Positions 44,535 to 57,145 are shown, counted from the first letter of the stretch. The stretch: 64,000 nt of DNA from Pusillimonas caeni (GCF_003545815.1 NZ_PDUW01000006.1:62001-126000); one strand, 5' to 3'. Numbers and translations are program-made. Notes: a model not told the origin generated them from the letters alone.

Positions 44535-45203
44535 ATGCGCATCCTGCTGATCGAAGACGACTATTCACTGGGCAGCTCCCTGCAGTCATGGCTGAAGATG
44601 GACGGCTATGCGGTGGACTGGCTGCAGCGCGGCGATCAAGCCGCTACCGCGCTGGCCACCCACGCCTACCAGTGCGTACTGCTGGATCGGAGCCTGCCCG
44701 GTCTGGATGGAGACGTCGTCCTGCAGGCGTTGCGTGCCGCCGGCGCCCCCCGGGCATCGTTGCCGGTAATCATGATTACGGCGCGCGACGCATTGGCCGA
44801 TCGCATCAAGGGACTGGACCTGGGCGCGGACGACTACCTGGTCAAGCCTTTCGACCTGGAAGAGCTGTCGGCCCGTGTGCGGGCGGTCCTGCGCCGTGGC
44901 GCGGCACAGCACACGCCCGAGCTGCGCCACGGCGCGGTGGCCCTCGATCCGGCCGCCAAGCGCGTGACCCTGGACGGCGCGCCGCTGTCGCTCACCGCAC
45001 GCGAATTCGCCGTCTTGCAGGCCTTGATGCGCCACCCCAGCCATATCCTGAGCCGTGCCCAGCTGGAGGAGGCCCTTTACGGTTGGGGCGAAGAGGTCGA
45101 GAGCAACGCCATCGAAGCTCACATCTACAACCTGCGCAAGAAGCTGGGCAGCCGTTTCATCGTGACGGTGCGCAACCAGGGCTACGGGCTGGCGCCGGCA
45201 TGA
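44535..45203 (+). CDS. qseB: OmpR-family response regulator, QseB/PmrA-like
   Basis: The protein has 222 residues. The receiver begins MRILLIEDDYSLGSSL with the acidic pair, phospho-acceptor in CVLLDRSLPGLDGD, and the conserved Lys in DYLVKPFDLEEL. The winged-helix effector ends with AHIYNLRKKLGSRFIVTVRNQGYGL. It overlaps the kinase gene by 4 bp. With the kinase and the YgiW-like gene downstream, the set matches qseBC-ygiW loci. Confidence 0.85.
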   Translation: MRILLIEDDYSLGSSLQSWLKMDGYAVDWLQRGDQAATALATHAYQCVLLDRSLPGLDGDVVLQALRAAGAPRASLPVIMITARDALADRIKGLDLGADDYLVKPFDLEELSARVRAVLRRGAAQHTPELRHGAVALDPAAKRVTLDGAPLSLTAREFAVLQALMRHPSHILSRAQLEEALYGWGEEVESNAIEAHIYNLRKKLGSRFIVTVRNQGYGLAPA

Positions 45204-46582
45204 GTCTGCCCCATTGGCTGCCGGGCAGGCGCCTCCCGCAACCTGCGGCTTACCAACCGCCTCGTGGCTGGTCATTGCGGCGGCGCCTGCTGCTGGCCGT
45301 GATGGGAACCAGCATAGGCCTATGGCTGATCAGCCTTGCCATCGTCGTCGGCGTGGCGTGGTTCGCCACCAGCGACGTTTTCGATGACGCATTGGAGGAA
45401 GGCTCGCGGCTGGTATTGCAATTGGCTCCGCAGGGCGAACTGGACACCGGCCCGGATCGGGGCGCGCGCGTGGGGCGCGGCGATGCGCCGAGGCTGCGCA
45501 TATACCATCAGCTCGTCGCGTCCGATGGACGGGTGCTGGTCCGGGGCGACGACACGCCGGAAACCGCCTTTGTCCCGAATGCGCGGCGCGAGGAAACGGT
45601 CACGGTCTGGGCCGGAGATGAGCTCTGGCGCGTGCACGTGCGTCCGGGTCCGGAAGGCGTCACCGCTCAGGTGGCTCAGCCGATGGAAGAGCGCCTGGAA
45701 TTGCTGGAGGAGATGGCCGAGAACCTGGCCTGGCCCGCGCTGGGGCTGCTGGCGATGCTTGGCCTGCTGAGCTGGTTGCTGATCCGGCGCCTGCTGCGGC
45801 CGCTGGAGGACACGGCCATGCTCATCGACGCCAAGTCGCCGCACGACTTGACGCCGGTGCGGGCGCAGAATCCGCCGCGCGAGCTGCAGCCGATCCTGGC
45901 TGCGCTCAATGCGCTGCTGGCTCGTCTGGCCCAAGCGCTGGACAGCGAGCGGCGCTTCACGGCCGACGCCGCACACGAGTTGCGCACACCGCTGGCGGCG
46001 CTGCGCATGCGCGTACAGCTCATCGAGCGCGAGCTGAAGCTGCCCGGCGCTCACTTGAAGCAATTGCGCGCCGATCTCGATCGTTGCACCGCATTGGTGG
46101 AGAATCTGCTGGCGCTGGCACGGCTGGAGCCCCGGACTGAACCTCTGGTACGCGAAACCGTGGATCTGAATAAGCTGCTGGACAACCTCAATCTGCAGAC
46201 CGCGAATATACAGTTGGAGCGGGCCTTGGCCGTGCCGATGGTGCAGGCAGCGCCCGTACTGCTGGCCAGTGCGCTGCGCAACCTGATCGACAATGCCGCG
46301 CGCTACGGGGGTGAGGGCGTTCGGGTACGCATCGAGACCATGCCGCTGCCCCAGGGCGGCGTCCGCCTGGCGGTACGTGACGACGGAGCCGGTGTTCCGC
46401 CCGGCCAGCGGGAGCGTCTGGGCGAACGGTTCTTTCGGGTGCTGGGCACCGGCCAGACCGGCAATGGCCTGGGCCTGTCCATTGTGGCGCGCATCGCAGC
46501 GCTGCACGGCGCGCGCCTGCACTTCGAAGACGGGCTGGATGGCCGCGGGCTGAGCGCCGTGCTCGATTTCCCCCCGGACTGA
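45200..46582 (+). CDS. qseC: sensor histidine kinase, QseC-like
   Basis: The protein has 460 residues with two membrane helices (about 30-52 and 175-197) bordering a periplasmic domain. The H-box is RRFTADAAHELRTPLAAL, the N-box LRNLIDNAARYGGE, and the G-boxes are RDDGAGVPPG and GNGLGLSIVARIA. It should phosphorylate the regulator encoded by the overlapping upstream gene. The signal sensed cannot be read from the sequence. Confidence 0.87.
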   Translation: MSLPHWLPGRRLPQPAAYQPPRGWSLRRRLLLAVMGTSIGLWLISLAIVVGVAWFATSDVFDDALEEGSRLVLQLAPQGELDTGPDRGARVGRGDAPRLRIYHQLVASDGRVLVRGDDTPETAFVPNARREETVTVWAGDELWRVHVRPGPEGVTAQVAQPMEERLELLEEMAENLAWPALGLLAMLGLLSWLLIRRLLRPLEDTAMLIDAKSPHDLTPVRAQNPPRELQPILAALNALLARLAQALDSERRFTADAAHELRTPLAALRMRVQLIERELKLPGAHLKQLRADLDRCTALVENLLALARLEPRTEPLVRETVDLNKLLDNLNLQTANIQLERALAVPMVQAAPVLLASALRNLIDNAARYGGEGVRVRIETMPLPQGGVRLAVRDDGAGVPPGQRERLGERFFRVLGTGQTGNGLGLSIVARIAALHGARLHFEDGLDGRGLSAVLDFPPD

Positions 46583-46674
46583 ATCACATCAGATTGCCTT
46601 CAGGTTCAACCTTTTTAATGGCGTTGTTTCGCGATCAGCGGAACCTCTTGTACAACACGAAAAGGAATTGAACC

Positions 46675-47082
46675 ATGCGCTATACCGTATCCGCAGCCGC
46701 CGCTGTCATGGCCTTGGGCGCCGCCACCCTGGCCTTCGCCCAGCCTTCAGGCTACACCGGCCCCAGCAACGCTTCCAAGGCGGCCGCCCAGGGCTCATAC
46801 TCGGGGCCCAACAACGTGCCGCTGATGACGGTCAAGCAATTGGTCGACACCGGCCGCGACGATCAGGCGGCTCGCCTGCAGGGGCGTATCGTTTCATTCG
46901 AAGGCGACGAGCGCTATACCTTCGAGGATGCAACGGGCCGCATCACCGTCGAGATCGACAATGAAGAATTTCCCGCCGGCCAGACCGTCAGCGCCGAACA
47001 ACGTGTGGAACTGACGGGCGAGTTCGACAAGGGCCTGCGCAAGACCGAGTTCGAGGTGGACCACCTGACCCTGCTGCCTTGA
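46675..47082 (+). CDS. ygiW: YgiW/YdeI-family periplasmic OB-fold (BOF) stress protein
   Basis: The protein has 135 residues with a signal peptide ending ATLAFAQ. The mature part has the family opening GYTGPSN and the OB-fold core QGRIVSFEGDERYTFED, RITVEIDNEEFP and VELTGEFDKGL. In enterobacteria ygiW is transcribed with qseBC. It follows the kinase by 92 bp. A paralogue lies at 60543-60914. Confidence 0.87.
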   Translation: MRYTVSAAAAVMALGAATLAFAQPSGYTGPSNASKAAAQGSYSGPNNVPLMTVKQLVDTGRDDQAARLQGRIVSFEGDERYTFEDATGRITVEIDNEEFPAGQTVSAEQRVELTGEFDKGLRKTEFEVDHLTLLP

Positions 47083-47104
47083 GCGCAAGCGCCCCCTGCC
47101 CTAG

Positions 47105-49000
47105 CTACTGCGTCGTATTCGGAGCCACCTCGCCTTCCTGCCCCAGGAAGCCGCCGCTCTGGTGGCTCCACAGGCGCGCATAGACGCCGTTCAGCCTCAG
47201 CAGGTCGGCGTGGCGGCCTTCTTCGATGACGCGGCCCTGATCCAGGACGATGAGCCTGTCCATGGCCGCGATGGTCGACAGGCGATGAGCGATGGCGATC
47301 ACGGTCTTGCCCTCCATCATTTCGTCCAGGCTTTCCTGTATGGCCACCTCCACCTCGGAATCCAGCGCGCTGGTGGCCTCGTCCAGCAGAAGGATGGGGG
47401 CGTTCTTGAGCATGACGCGCGCAATGGCGATGCGCTGGCGCTGGCCGCCGGACAGCTTGACGCCGCGCTCGCCGACCAGAGTGTCGTAGCCGCTGCGGCC
47501 TTGCGGGTCGCTCAACTCGCGGATGAAATCGTCGGCCTGGGCATGGACGGCGGCGGCGTGTATCTCGGCGTCGGTGGCGTCCGGACGCCCATAGGCTATG
47601 TTGTCGCGGATGGACCGATGCAGCAAGGACGTATCCTGGGTGACCATGCCGATGGCGCTTCGCAAGCTGTCCTGAGTGACCTTGGAGATGTCCTGTCCGT
47701 CTATGCGTATCTGCCCGCTGTCCAGGTCGTAGAAACGAAGCAGCAGCGTGATCAGGGTGGATTTTCCGGCGCCGGAACGCCCCACCAGACCGATCTTCTC
47801 GCCCGGCCGCACTTTCAGGGTCAGGCCGTCGAATACCTGGCGCTCGCCGTTGTAGTTGAAGGAGATGCGGTCGAACTCCACTTCGCCGCGCGTCACTTCC
47901 AGCGCGGGCGCGTTGGGCGCATCCTGCACCTTGGCGACGCGTGTAAGCGTGGCGATGCCGTCCTGCACCGTGCCTATGTTTTCGAACAGCGTGGCCATCT
48001 GCCACATGATCCAGTGCGACATGCCGTTGACGCGCAAGGACATGGCCGTGACCGCCGCCACGGCGCCGATGCCGATCTGCCCGCCGTGCCACAGCCACAA
48101 GGCGTAGCCGCCCGAGGCGAAGATCAGGGCCGACACCAGCGCCTGGTTGACGATCTCGAACTGGCTGACAAGGCGCATCTGGCGAAAGCCGGTGTCCTTG
48201 AAATCTTCCATGGCGGCACGGGCGAACTGCGCCTCGCGCCGGGTGTGCGAAAACAGCTTGACGGTGGTGATATTGGAATAGGCGTCGGTGATGCGCCCCG
48301 TCATGGACGAGCGGGCATGGGCCTGCTCTTGCCCGACCTTGCCCAGGCGCGGCACGAAATACCACATGGCCAGCCCATACAGCGCCACCCAGCCTACGAA
48401 GGGCAGCATTAGCCGCGTATCGAATCCGCCCGCCAGCGCAATGATGGTTACAAAATATACGCCGATGCCCAGCACGATTTCGACGAAGGTCAGGAGCACT
48501 TCGCGCACGGCCAGCGCCGTCTGCATGACCTTGGTCGTGACGCGTCCGGCGAACTCGTCCGAGAAGAAGGCCAGGCTTTGCTTGAGCATGAGGCGATGGA
48601 AGTCCCACCGCAGCCGCAAAGGCAGGTTGATGGCCAGCACCTGGTGCTGCACCATGGTGCGCAGCGCCACCAGCACGACGCTGGCCAGCAGCACGATGCC
48701 GATGATCCATAATGCGCGCTGCTCTTGCACAGCGGCCTGTTCGCCCGACTGCCATGCGGAAAGCAGGTCCACCACCTGGCCAAGAAAGGCGAACAGCCAT
48801 GCCTCGTAGATCGACACGCTGGCACTGAACACCGCCAGCGCCGCCAGGTAGCGGCGCGAGCCGTGAGTGCAGGCCCACAAGAAGGAGAACAGACCCTTGG
48901 GAGGCAGGGGCGCCTCTTCGGGAGGGAAGGGATTGAGAAAACTTTCAAACCAGCGGAGCAAGATCGCCTCCGGAAACTGTCGATTTCGATATTTTCTCAT
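47105..49000 (-). CDS. ABC exporter, fused membrane and ATPase domains
   Basis: The protein has 631 residues: six membrane helices (about 45-340) and a C-terminal ATPase with Walker A GLVGRSGAGKSTLITL, Q-loop IGMVTQDTSLL, signature KLSGGQRQRIAIAR, Walker B PILLLDEATSALD and the H-loop AHRLSTI. It is MsbA/LmrA-like and should work as a homodimer. Substrate unknown. The start at 49000 has a poor ribosome site, so an internal start is possible. Confidence 0.9.
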   Translation of the reverse strand: MRKYRNRQFPEAILLRWFESFLNPFPPEEAPLPPKGLFSFLWACTHGSRRYLAALAVFSASVSIYEAWLFAFLGQVVDLLSAWQSGEQAAVQEQRALWIIGIVLLASVVLVALRTMVQHQVLAINLPLRLRWDFHRLMLKQSLAFFSDEFAGRVTTKVMQTALAVREVLLTFVEIVLGIGVYFVTIIALAGGFDTRLMLPFVGWVALYGLAMWYFVPRLGKVGQEQAHARSSMTGRITDAYSNITTVKLFSHTRREAQFARAAMEDFKDTGFRQMRLVSQFEIVNQALVSALIFASGGYALWLWHGGQIGIGAVAAVTAMSLRVNGMSHWIMWQMATLFENIGTVQDGIATLTRVAKVQDAPNAPALEVTRGEVEFDRISFNYNGERQVFDGLTLKVRPGEKIGLVGRSGAGKSTLITLLLRFYDLDSGQIRIDGQDISKVTQDSLRSAIGMVTQDTSLLHRSIRDNIAYGRPDATDAEIHAAAVHAQADDFIRELSDPQGRSGYDTLVGERGVKLSGGQRQRIAIARVMLKNAPILLLDEATSALDSEVEVAIQESLDEMMEGKTVIAIAHRLSTIAAMDRLIVLDQGRVIEEGRHADLLRLNGVYARLWSHQSGGFLGQEGEVAPNTTQ

Positions 49001-49145
49001 TGAGTGGACGATCGTGTTCGCCCTTCGGAAACTTTGCCCGTCTCCCGCGCGCTTATCGGCACTACATTAAGCCGCCGGCGATGCGCTGTCGCGCCGGCAT
49101 GCCGCCGCCGGCTCTTGCAGCCGGGCCCGCTTCCGCTCCGGCCGT

Positions 49146-50363
49146 CTAGGCCGGCTTCTTCCTCATGGCCGGTACCAGCACCATCGCCGCCAGCACCAGG
49201 GGGATGAAGGACACCCACAGCACGGTATTCCATCCATATGCGCTCAGCAGTCCGCCGGAGGAGAAAGACCCCGCGGCCATCAAGCCAAAAACGATGAAGT
49301 CGTTAAGCGACTGGACCCGGGTCTTTTCTTCGGGCCTGTGGCACTCCAGGACCAGGGCGGATGCACCCAGAAACCCGAAGTTCCAGCCGACTCCGAGCAG
49401 GATCAGGGACCACCAGAAATGCATGACGTCTATTCCGCCCAGCCCGACGGCTGCGGAAAGACCGGTCAGGAACAAGCCCAGCGCGGCGATGGAACCGGCG
49501 CCGTAGCGAGTGATCAACTTGCCTGTGAAAAAACTGGGTCCGTACATCGCGATGACGTGCCACTGCAGGCCCAGGTTGGCCGAGGCCTGCGAATGGCCGC
49601 ACAGATGCATGGCCAGCGGCGCAGCCGTCATGAGGAAGTTCATCAGCATGTAGGACACCGCGCCGCAAATCACCGCCGAGATGAAGCGTACCTGCAGCAC
49701 GATTTCCTTCAGCGGCCGCCCTCCCGCCTGCTCGGCCATGGTCGGCAAAGGCAGGCGGACACCCAGCAGAATGAGCGCGGAAAGCGCCGCGGCCGCGGAC
49801 TGCACGAGAAAGGTGATCGCGAACATGTACGGGGGCCATAAATCCATGGTCCACGTCACCAATTGCGGCCCCACGACCCCGGCCGCCACGCCGCCGAACA
49901 TGACCAGCGACAAGGCGCGCGCACGCCGCTTCGCATCCACGCCGTCGGCGGCGGCAAAGCGGAAAGAAAGCACGACCGCCGCATAGCCGCCCCCGAAGAA
50001 TGTGGCCAGGCAGAACAGCCAGAACCAGCCCTGCAGGACGGCAAGCATGGCCAGCAGCCCGGCCAGCACTCCCGCTCCCGTGCCGGCCAGAAAAGCGGCG
50101 CGCCGACCATGGCGCTGGGCGATTCTTCCGGCGGGCAGGATGCACGCCGCCATGCCCACTACAAAGATGGATATGGGCAGAGTGGCCAGCATGGGGGTGG
50201 GAGCCAGCATATTCCCGACGATGGAGCCGGTGGCGTAGACCACCACCGAGTTCGCGCCGGCCAAAGCCTGGGAAATCGACAGCCGCCAGATATTTCCGCG
50301 CTGCACATTTTCAGGAAGTATGGTGGAAGAGTCGCCCCCGGCGACTGTGCTGTCATGTGTCAT
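49146..50363 (-). CDS. MFS transporter
   Basis: The protein has 405 residues with twelve predicted helices. The loop after helix 2 reads PAGRIAQRHGRRAAFL, a variant of the MFS signature, and a second half-repeat is visible (FFTGKLITRYGAGSIAALG). No close family assigned. It ends 145 bp before the ABC exporter start and shares its direction. Confidence 0.88.
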   Translation of the reverse strand: MTHDSTVAGGDSSTILPENVQRGNIWRLSISQALAGANSVVVYATGSIVGNMLAPTPMLATLPISIFVVGMAACILPAGRIAQRHGRRAAFLAGTGAGVLAGLLAMLAVLQGWFWLFCLATFFGGGYAAVVLSFRFAAADGVDAKRRARALSLVMFGGVAAGVVGPQLVTWTMDLWPPYMFAITFLVQSAAAALSALILLGVRLPLPTMAEQAGGRPLKEIVLQVRFISAVICGAVSYMLMNFLMTAAPLAMHLCGHSQASANLGLQWHVIAMYGPSFFTGKLITRYGAGSIAALGLFLTGLSAAVGLGGIDVMHFWWSLILLGVGWNFGFLGASALVLECHRPEEKTRVQSLNDFIVFGLMAAGSFSSGGLLSAYGWNTVLWVSFIPLVLAAMVLVPAMRKKPA

Positions 50364-50465
50364 ATGAATGGAAGCTACTTTGGAACTGCGGAAAATGCAG
50401 GTCGTCCGCGTATGAACAACGGGGCCGTCCTTGATTAACGGCGATTCTCAATGGCGAGTCGCGCG

Positions 50466-51146
50466 TCATGCAGAAGCGCCGCCGATGATGGTGGAGTTAT
50501 TGAGATGGCCGGTCTTGAGATAGATGACGGAACCTGCGCCGCCCGCCTTGAAATCTGCGTACCGGCCTGGCGGCAGCCGGATCCAGTCGCCGCTGTCATA
50601 CTGCCGCCCGTTCTCTAGCAGGCAGCCCTCCAGCACGAGGATTTCTGCGCCTTCGACGGGGCCGCTGAATACGGCAGCGCCCGCCGCCAGCCGTTGCAGG
50701 GAAACATGTTCGGCGGGCCCGTCAAACAGCTCGCAGGATGCCCCTTCGGCCCGCGCGACCCAGTTGCGCTGATCCCTGGTGTCGATACGCACGCGGCGAC
50801 GATCGCCTTGCGGCATCTGCCATAGTTTGACGAAGATGGTGGCGCCTTCTTCGCTGAAGGGCTGATGGCTGGAGCCCGGCGGGTTGCGCAGATACCAGCC
50901 GGCCGGACAATGCCCCTCGCCGTCGGAAAAGACACCCGATAACACGAGGATTTCTTCGCCGCCAGGATGCCGATGACTGGGAAAATGAGAACCGGGTGCG
51001 TAGCGTACGATGCTCGTCGCCCGGGCTTTCTCTTCGCCCACCCGGTCCAGCATCACGCGCTCGACGCCGGACTGCGGCGACTGCATCCATTGATACTGCC
51101 GCGCCTCGACGAGGGCGCGGCGCGAAAAGTCGGCATTGACGAGCAT
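50466..51146 (-). CDS. tandem cupin protein, ChrR-like
   Basis: The protein has 226 residues. The first cupin has APGSHFPSHRHPGGEEILVLSG-type metal ligands (His-x-His and Glu) and PAGWYLRNPPGSSHQPF; the second cupin (about 120-215) has lost the His ligands. It resembles the cupin part of ChrR-type anti-sigma factors but has no sigma-binding domain. Function unknown. It is divergent from the LysR gene. Confidence 0.82.
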   Translation of the reverse strand: MLVNADFSRRALVEARQYQWMQSPQSGVERVMLDRVGEEKARATSIVRYAPGSHFPSHRHPGGEEILVLSGVFSDGEGHCPAGWYLRNPPGSSHQPFSEEGATIFVKLWQMPQGDRRRVRIDTRDQRNWVARAEGASCELFDGPAEHVSLQRLAAGAAVFSGPVEGAEILVLEGCLLENGRQYDSGDWIRLPPGRYADFKAGGAGSVIYLKTGHLNNSTIIGGASA

Positions 51147-51369
51147 GGAGTTTTTTCGAACCTTCTAGAGTAAAGACCGGAATCGGCGCCCTCAGCATTG
51201 CGCCTTTCGAGGGTTGCTATCTACAGGCCGCTTATAGTGGCAGAAAATCTATCCTGCAACCTGGGCCGAGCCGGATCTCAATACCCATTGGCAGCCACTA
51301 TTTTCGATCGGCTCGCATCCCTTCGCAACAGCGATATTCTTTACTTCACTGAAAGAAAATCTATACCGT

Positions 51370-52320
51370 ATGAATTCTCCCGGTTTTCTGAATGCGCTGC
51401 GTGCCTTCGAAGCCAGCGCGCGTCACCAGAGCTTCTCGGCCGCTGCATCGGAACTCAACGTCACGCCGGCGGCCGTGGGCCAACTGGTGCGCTCGTTGGA
51501 AGACTGGTTGGGCGCTCCGCTGTTTCACAGGACGCGCGGCGGGCGTGTCCGCTTGATTCCGACCGACGCGGCCACACGCGCCCTTCCCGACATCCAGGCC
51601 GGGTTCGAGCGGCTGAGCGCGGGGCTCGGGCGGCTGCGGGAAGAAACGCGTTCAGGCGTGCTGACCGCGACAGTCAGTCCCGCGTTCGCCGCCAAGTGGC
51701 TGCTGCCGCGCATCGAGAATTTCCGCGCCCTTTGTCCCGAGACGGACGTGCGCCTGGATACCAGCCTCAGGCTCATGGATTTCGCCACTCAAGGTATAGA
51801 CGTGGGCGTCCGGTACGGACGTGGCGCCTGGCCGGGGCTGGTCGCCGAAAAATTGATGGATGAAGAAATCTATCCCGTCTGTTCACCCGGCTGGCTTGCC
51901 AGGAACGGGCCAATGAAACAGCCGAACGATCTCGCGGGAAAGGCCCTGATTCATGACCTGTCGGTGGACACCCATATAGGCTTCGCCTCGTGGGGCGCCT
52001 GGCTGTCGCACGCTGGGGCCGCCGAGGTGGACACCGGCCGGGGAATGCAAGTGAACAACTCGGCGGCCGTACTGCAGCCGGCGATCGACGGCCACGGCGT
52101 CGCCTTGGCCCGCAGCGTCATGGCCCATGACGACCTGGCGGCGGGCCGTCTGGTCCAACTGTTTCCCGGCGTCGAGCAACTGTCGGAGCTGGCCTACTAT
52201 ATCGTCTATCGCGCGGAATGCGCGTCCTTGCCCAAGTTGCTGGCATTTCGACAATGGCTCATGCAAGAGGCATCCCGCTTCCGGCGCAGTGGCACGCACC
52301 CCGGTTTCCGCAGTCTTTGA
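51370..52320 (+). CDS. LysR-family regulator, GcvA-like
   Basis: The protein has 316 residues. The helix-turn-helix is ALRAFEASARHQSFSAAAS followed by ELNVTPAAVGQLVRSLEDWLG; the effector domain carries GIDVGVRYGRGAWPGL, characteristic of the GcvA branch. It is divergent from the cupin gene 223 bp away, which is the likeliest target. Confidence 0.88.
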   Translation: MNSPGFLNALRAFEASARHQSFSAAASELNVTPAAVGQLVRSLEDWLGAPLFHRTRGGRVRLIPTDAATRALPDIQAGFERLSAGLGRLREETRSGVLTATVSPAFAAKWLLPRIENFRALCPETDVRLDTSLRLMDFATQGIDVGVRYGRGAWPGLVAEKLMDEEIYPVCSPGWLARNGPMKQPNDLAGKALIHDLSVDTHIGFASWGAWLSHAGAAEVDTGRGMQVNNSAAVLQPAIDGHGVALARSVMAHDDLAAGRLVQLFPGVEQLSELAYYIVYRAECASLPKLLAFRQWLMQEASRFRRSGTHPGFRSL

Positions 52321-52391
52321 AAAACGGCCCGCATCGCATCGCCAAAGCCGTCCATGCCCTTGCGAGCATGGTCGCCGCAACCTTAGGCCTG

Positions 52392-54224
52392 TCATTCCGG
52401 ACGTGGCTCGCCGCCGGTTTTCCATAGAATGACAACCCCAATCACAGACGAAATAATGGACCCGATGAAGACGGCCGCCTTGGCGGCGACGAAATCGGCT
52501 TCGCCCGGAAAGGCCTGGCCGGCAATGAAAAGCGACATGGTGAAGCCTATGCCGGCAAGCGCCCCCGCGCCGATGAGCTGGCGCCAAGAATAGTCAGACG
52601 GTTTTTTCGCCAGCCCCAACCTGACTGCGGCCCAGGAGGCGCCGACCAGGCCCAGCGGCTTGCCCAGGACCAGTCCCGCCATGATGGCCAGTACCAGCGG
52701 CCCATGATGTTCGAGGATGCCGGGCGCGATGGCGACGCCCGCGTTGGCCAGAGCGAACAGGGGAAGCACGACATAGCTCGAACGGGCGCCGACAGTGCGC
52801 AGCATGCGGGCGGCGGGCGACTCCAGCCTGTCGTGCAGGGCGTCGAAGGCTTTCAGGGCCGGCTGCGATGGACCGCTGCGCAACACTTCGCCGCTGCGGC
52901 GCGCCTCGGCCCTCAGGATGGCATCGGCCTGGGCGGTGAGCGCCACCATGTTGACGGGCGGCCGGGTGGGGATGAACAGGGCGAGCAGCACGCCGGCCAA
53001 AGTGGCGTGCAGGCCGCTGGCATGGACGCAGGCCCATAACAGAATGCCCACCGCGGCATAGGGAGCGACACGGTAGATGTGGGCATGGTTGAGCAGAGCC
53101 AGCACACCGACAAGCACCGCCGCCCCCGCCAGGTATTGCAGGCTCAGCGCATCCGAATAGAAAGCCGCCACGACCACGATGGAACCGATGTCGTCCACGA
53201 TGGCGGCGGCGGTGAGGAACACCCGCAGCGAGGTCGGAACCCGATCGCCCATCATGGCTATCAGCGCGACGGCAAAAGCGGTGTCGGTGGCCATGGGCAC
53301 GCCCCAGCCGTGCGACCAGGGGCCGGCGGACACGATCAGCCAATAGACCAGGGCGGGAACAGCCATGCCGCCAAGCGCCGCGGCGACGGGCAAGGCCGCA
53401 ACGCGCAATTCGGCCAGGTGTCCCACCGTAAATTCACGCTTGATCTCCAGGCCGACGACGAGAAAGAAGAAGGTCAGCAGCCCGTCATTGACCCAATGCA
53501 GCAGCGACATGCTGAACGCCGCCTCGCCGAACGAGAACCCAAGCGGACGCTCCCACCATTGCGCAAAGGCGGGCCCCCACGCGGAGTTGGTCAGCAGCAC
53601 CGCCAACACCGCCGCCAGCAACAGCAGCAGGCCGGCCGCGGGCGCCCAGCCGACGAAATCCTCGGCCGCGCTGCGGAGGCGGTGCCCGGGCGTGCGCAAC
53701 ATGGCGTCGGTGAAGGAGCTTTCATCCCAGGGGCCGTCATAGCGCCTGCCGTTGATGAAGAAGGTGGGCGTGACGGCCACCCCGCTTGCGCGGGCGCTGT
53801 GGACGTCCGCTTCGATACGGGCATCGGCGCGGGGGTCTTCCGCCGACATGGCCTGCTCGAAAGCGGGCAGGCCCAGATCGCGCGACGCCTGGGCGAGGTC
53901 GTCGTCGCTGAGGGTATGCGAGCGCGTCATCAGCGTGATGTGGGCGCGCCAGAACCGCTCTTCGTCGGCGGCGTGTTCGGCCAGACGGGCGGCGCGCAGC
54001 GCGATATCGCTGCCCGGCAAGGGGAAATGGCGAAAGACATAGCGCAGGCGGTCGCCGAACTCGTGCCGGAGCTGAACGATGTGCTCGTTCACCGCCCGGC
54101 AGTATGGACAGGCATAGCTGCCGTATTCGACCAGCGTGATCTGCGCATCGGCGGGGCCGAGTACATGATCGCGAGCCTCGTCGACGGGACGATCGAGCTT
54201 GGAGCTTACCGCTTGTTGCGACAC
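52392..54224 (-). CDS. nhaA: Na+/H+ antiporter NhaA with N-terminal DsbA-like domain
   Basis: The protein has 610 residues. Residues 1-180 are a thioredoxin-fold DsbA-like domain with CPYC at 39-42 and the cis-Pro region GVAVTPTFFINGRRY. From about 200 the protein is NhaA, with the GLEIKREFTVG motif, ATDTAFAVALIAMMG and the ion-binding Asp pair in AAIVDDIGSIVVV. No signal peptide precedes the DsbA part, so with a cytoplasmic NhaA N-terminus it should face the cytoplasm. The antiporter exchanges Na+ for H+ in pH and salt homeostasis. Confidence 0.92.
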   Translation of the reverse strand: MSQQAVSSKLDRPVDEARDHVLGPADAQITLVEYGSYACPYCRAVNEHIVQLRHEFGDRLRYVFRHFPLPGSDIALRAARLAEHAADEERFWRAHITLMTRSHTLSDDDLAQASRDLGLPAFEQAMSAEDPRADARIEADVHSARASGVAVTPTFFINGRRYDGPWDESSFTDAMLRTPGHRLRSAAEDFVGWAPAAGLLLLLAAVLAVLLTNSAWGPAFAQWWERPLGFSFGEAAFSMSLLHWVNDGLLTFFFLVVGLEIKREFTVGHLAELRVAALPVAAALGGMAVPALVYWLIVSAGPWSHGWGVPMATDTAFAVALIAMMGDRVPTSLRVFLTAAAIVDDIGSIVVVAAFYSDALSLQYLAGAAVLVGVLALLNHAHIYRVAPYAAVGILLWACVHASGLHATLAGVLLALFIPTRPPVNMVALTAQADAILRAEARRSGEVLRSGPSQPALKAFDALHDRLESPAARMLRTVGARSSYVVLPLFALANAGVAIAPGILEHHGPLVLAIMAGLVLGKPLGLVGASWAAVRLGLAKKPSDYSWRQLIGAGALAGIGFTMSLFIAGQAFPGEADFVAAKAAVFIGSIISSVIGVVILWKTGGEPRPE

Positions 54225-54305
54225 GTGCAGTCTCCTTTGCGATGGCGAAGCGGCTTCATCGTGCGCGCCTGGCGCCTCGTCTGCATTGTAAGGGCTATAC
54301 TAGGC

Positions 54306-54394
54306 AGCACGCAGGGGTACTTGCCGGTTTGCGCCGGCTGGTTGAGAGAGTCCCTTCGTACCAGTACGGATAACGCCGATGCTGGGAGCGTGCT
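54306..54394 (+). ncRNA. TPP riboswitch (THI element)
   Basis: P1 is AGCACGC (54306-54312) / GCGTGCT (54388-54394). Inside are the conserved CTGGTTGAGAGAGTCCC and ACGGATAACGCCGATGCTGGGA segments of the thiamine pyrophosphate aptamer. A run of seven T's lies at 54463-54469, just before the thiC ribosome site. Confidence 0.93.
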
Positions 54395-54440
54395 CGTTGT
54401 ACTTCAATCGACTTCGCGTCGTTCAATCGCTACGAGATAA

Positions 54441-56888
<2,448 letters not shown>

Positions 56889-57038
56889 TGCCCCTCCTGG
56901 TTGCGCCGTGGACAGACCGCCGATTGTACCGTTCGTTTCCTTTTTCCCGTTGTGTATAATGGCGGACTTGGCTCGATGCATCCATATAAAAACAACAACG
57001 AAAAATCGTCGAGCCCTCAAAGGATTGAAAAGTCCTAC

Positions 57039-57112
57039 GGCGCCATGGCAGAGTGGTTATGCAGCGGATTGCAAATCCGTGTACCCCGGTTCGATTCCGA
57101 GTGGCGCCTCCA
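57039..57112 (+). tRNA. tRNA-Cys (GCA)
   Basis: A 74-nt cloverleaf: acceptor GGCGCC (57039-57044) with GGCGCC (57103-57108), anticodon GCA at 57071-57073 in ATTGCAAAT, T-loop GGTTCGATTCC, and encoded CCA (57110-57112). Confidence 0.97.
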
Positions 57113-57145
57113 GTTTCGAAATTGGCGCCATCAAGGCTGCGCCAA

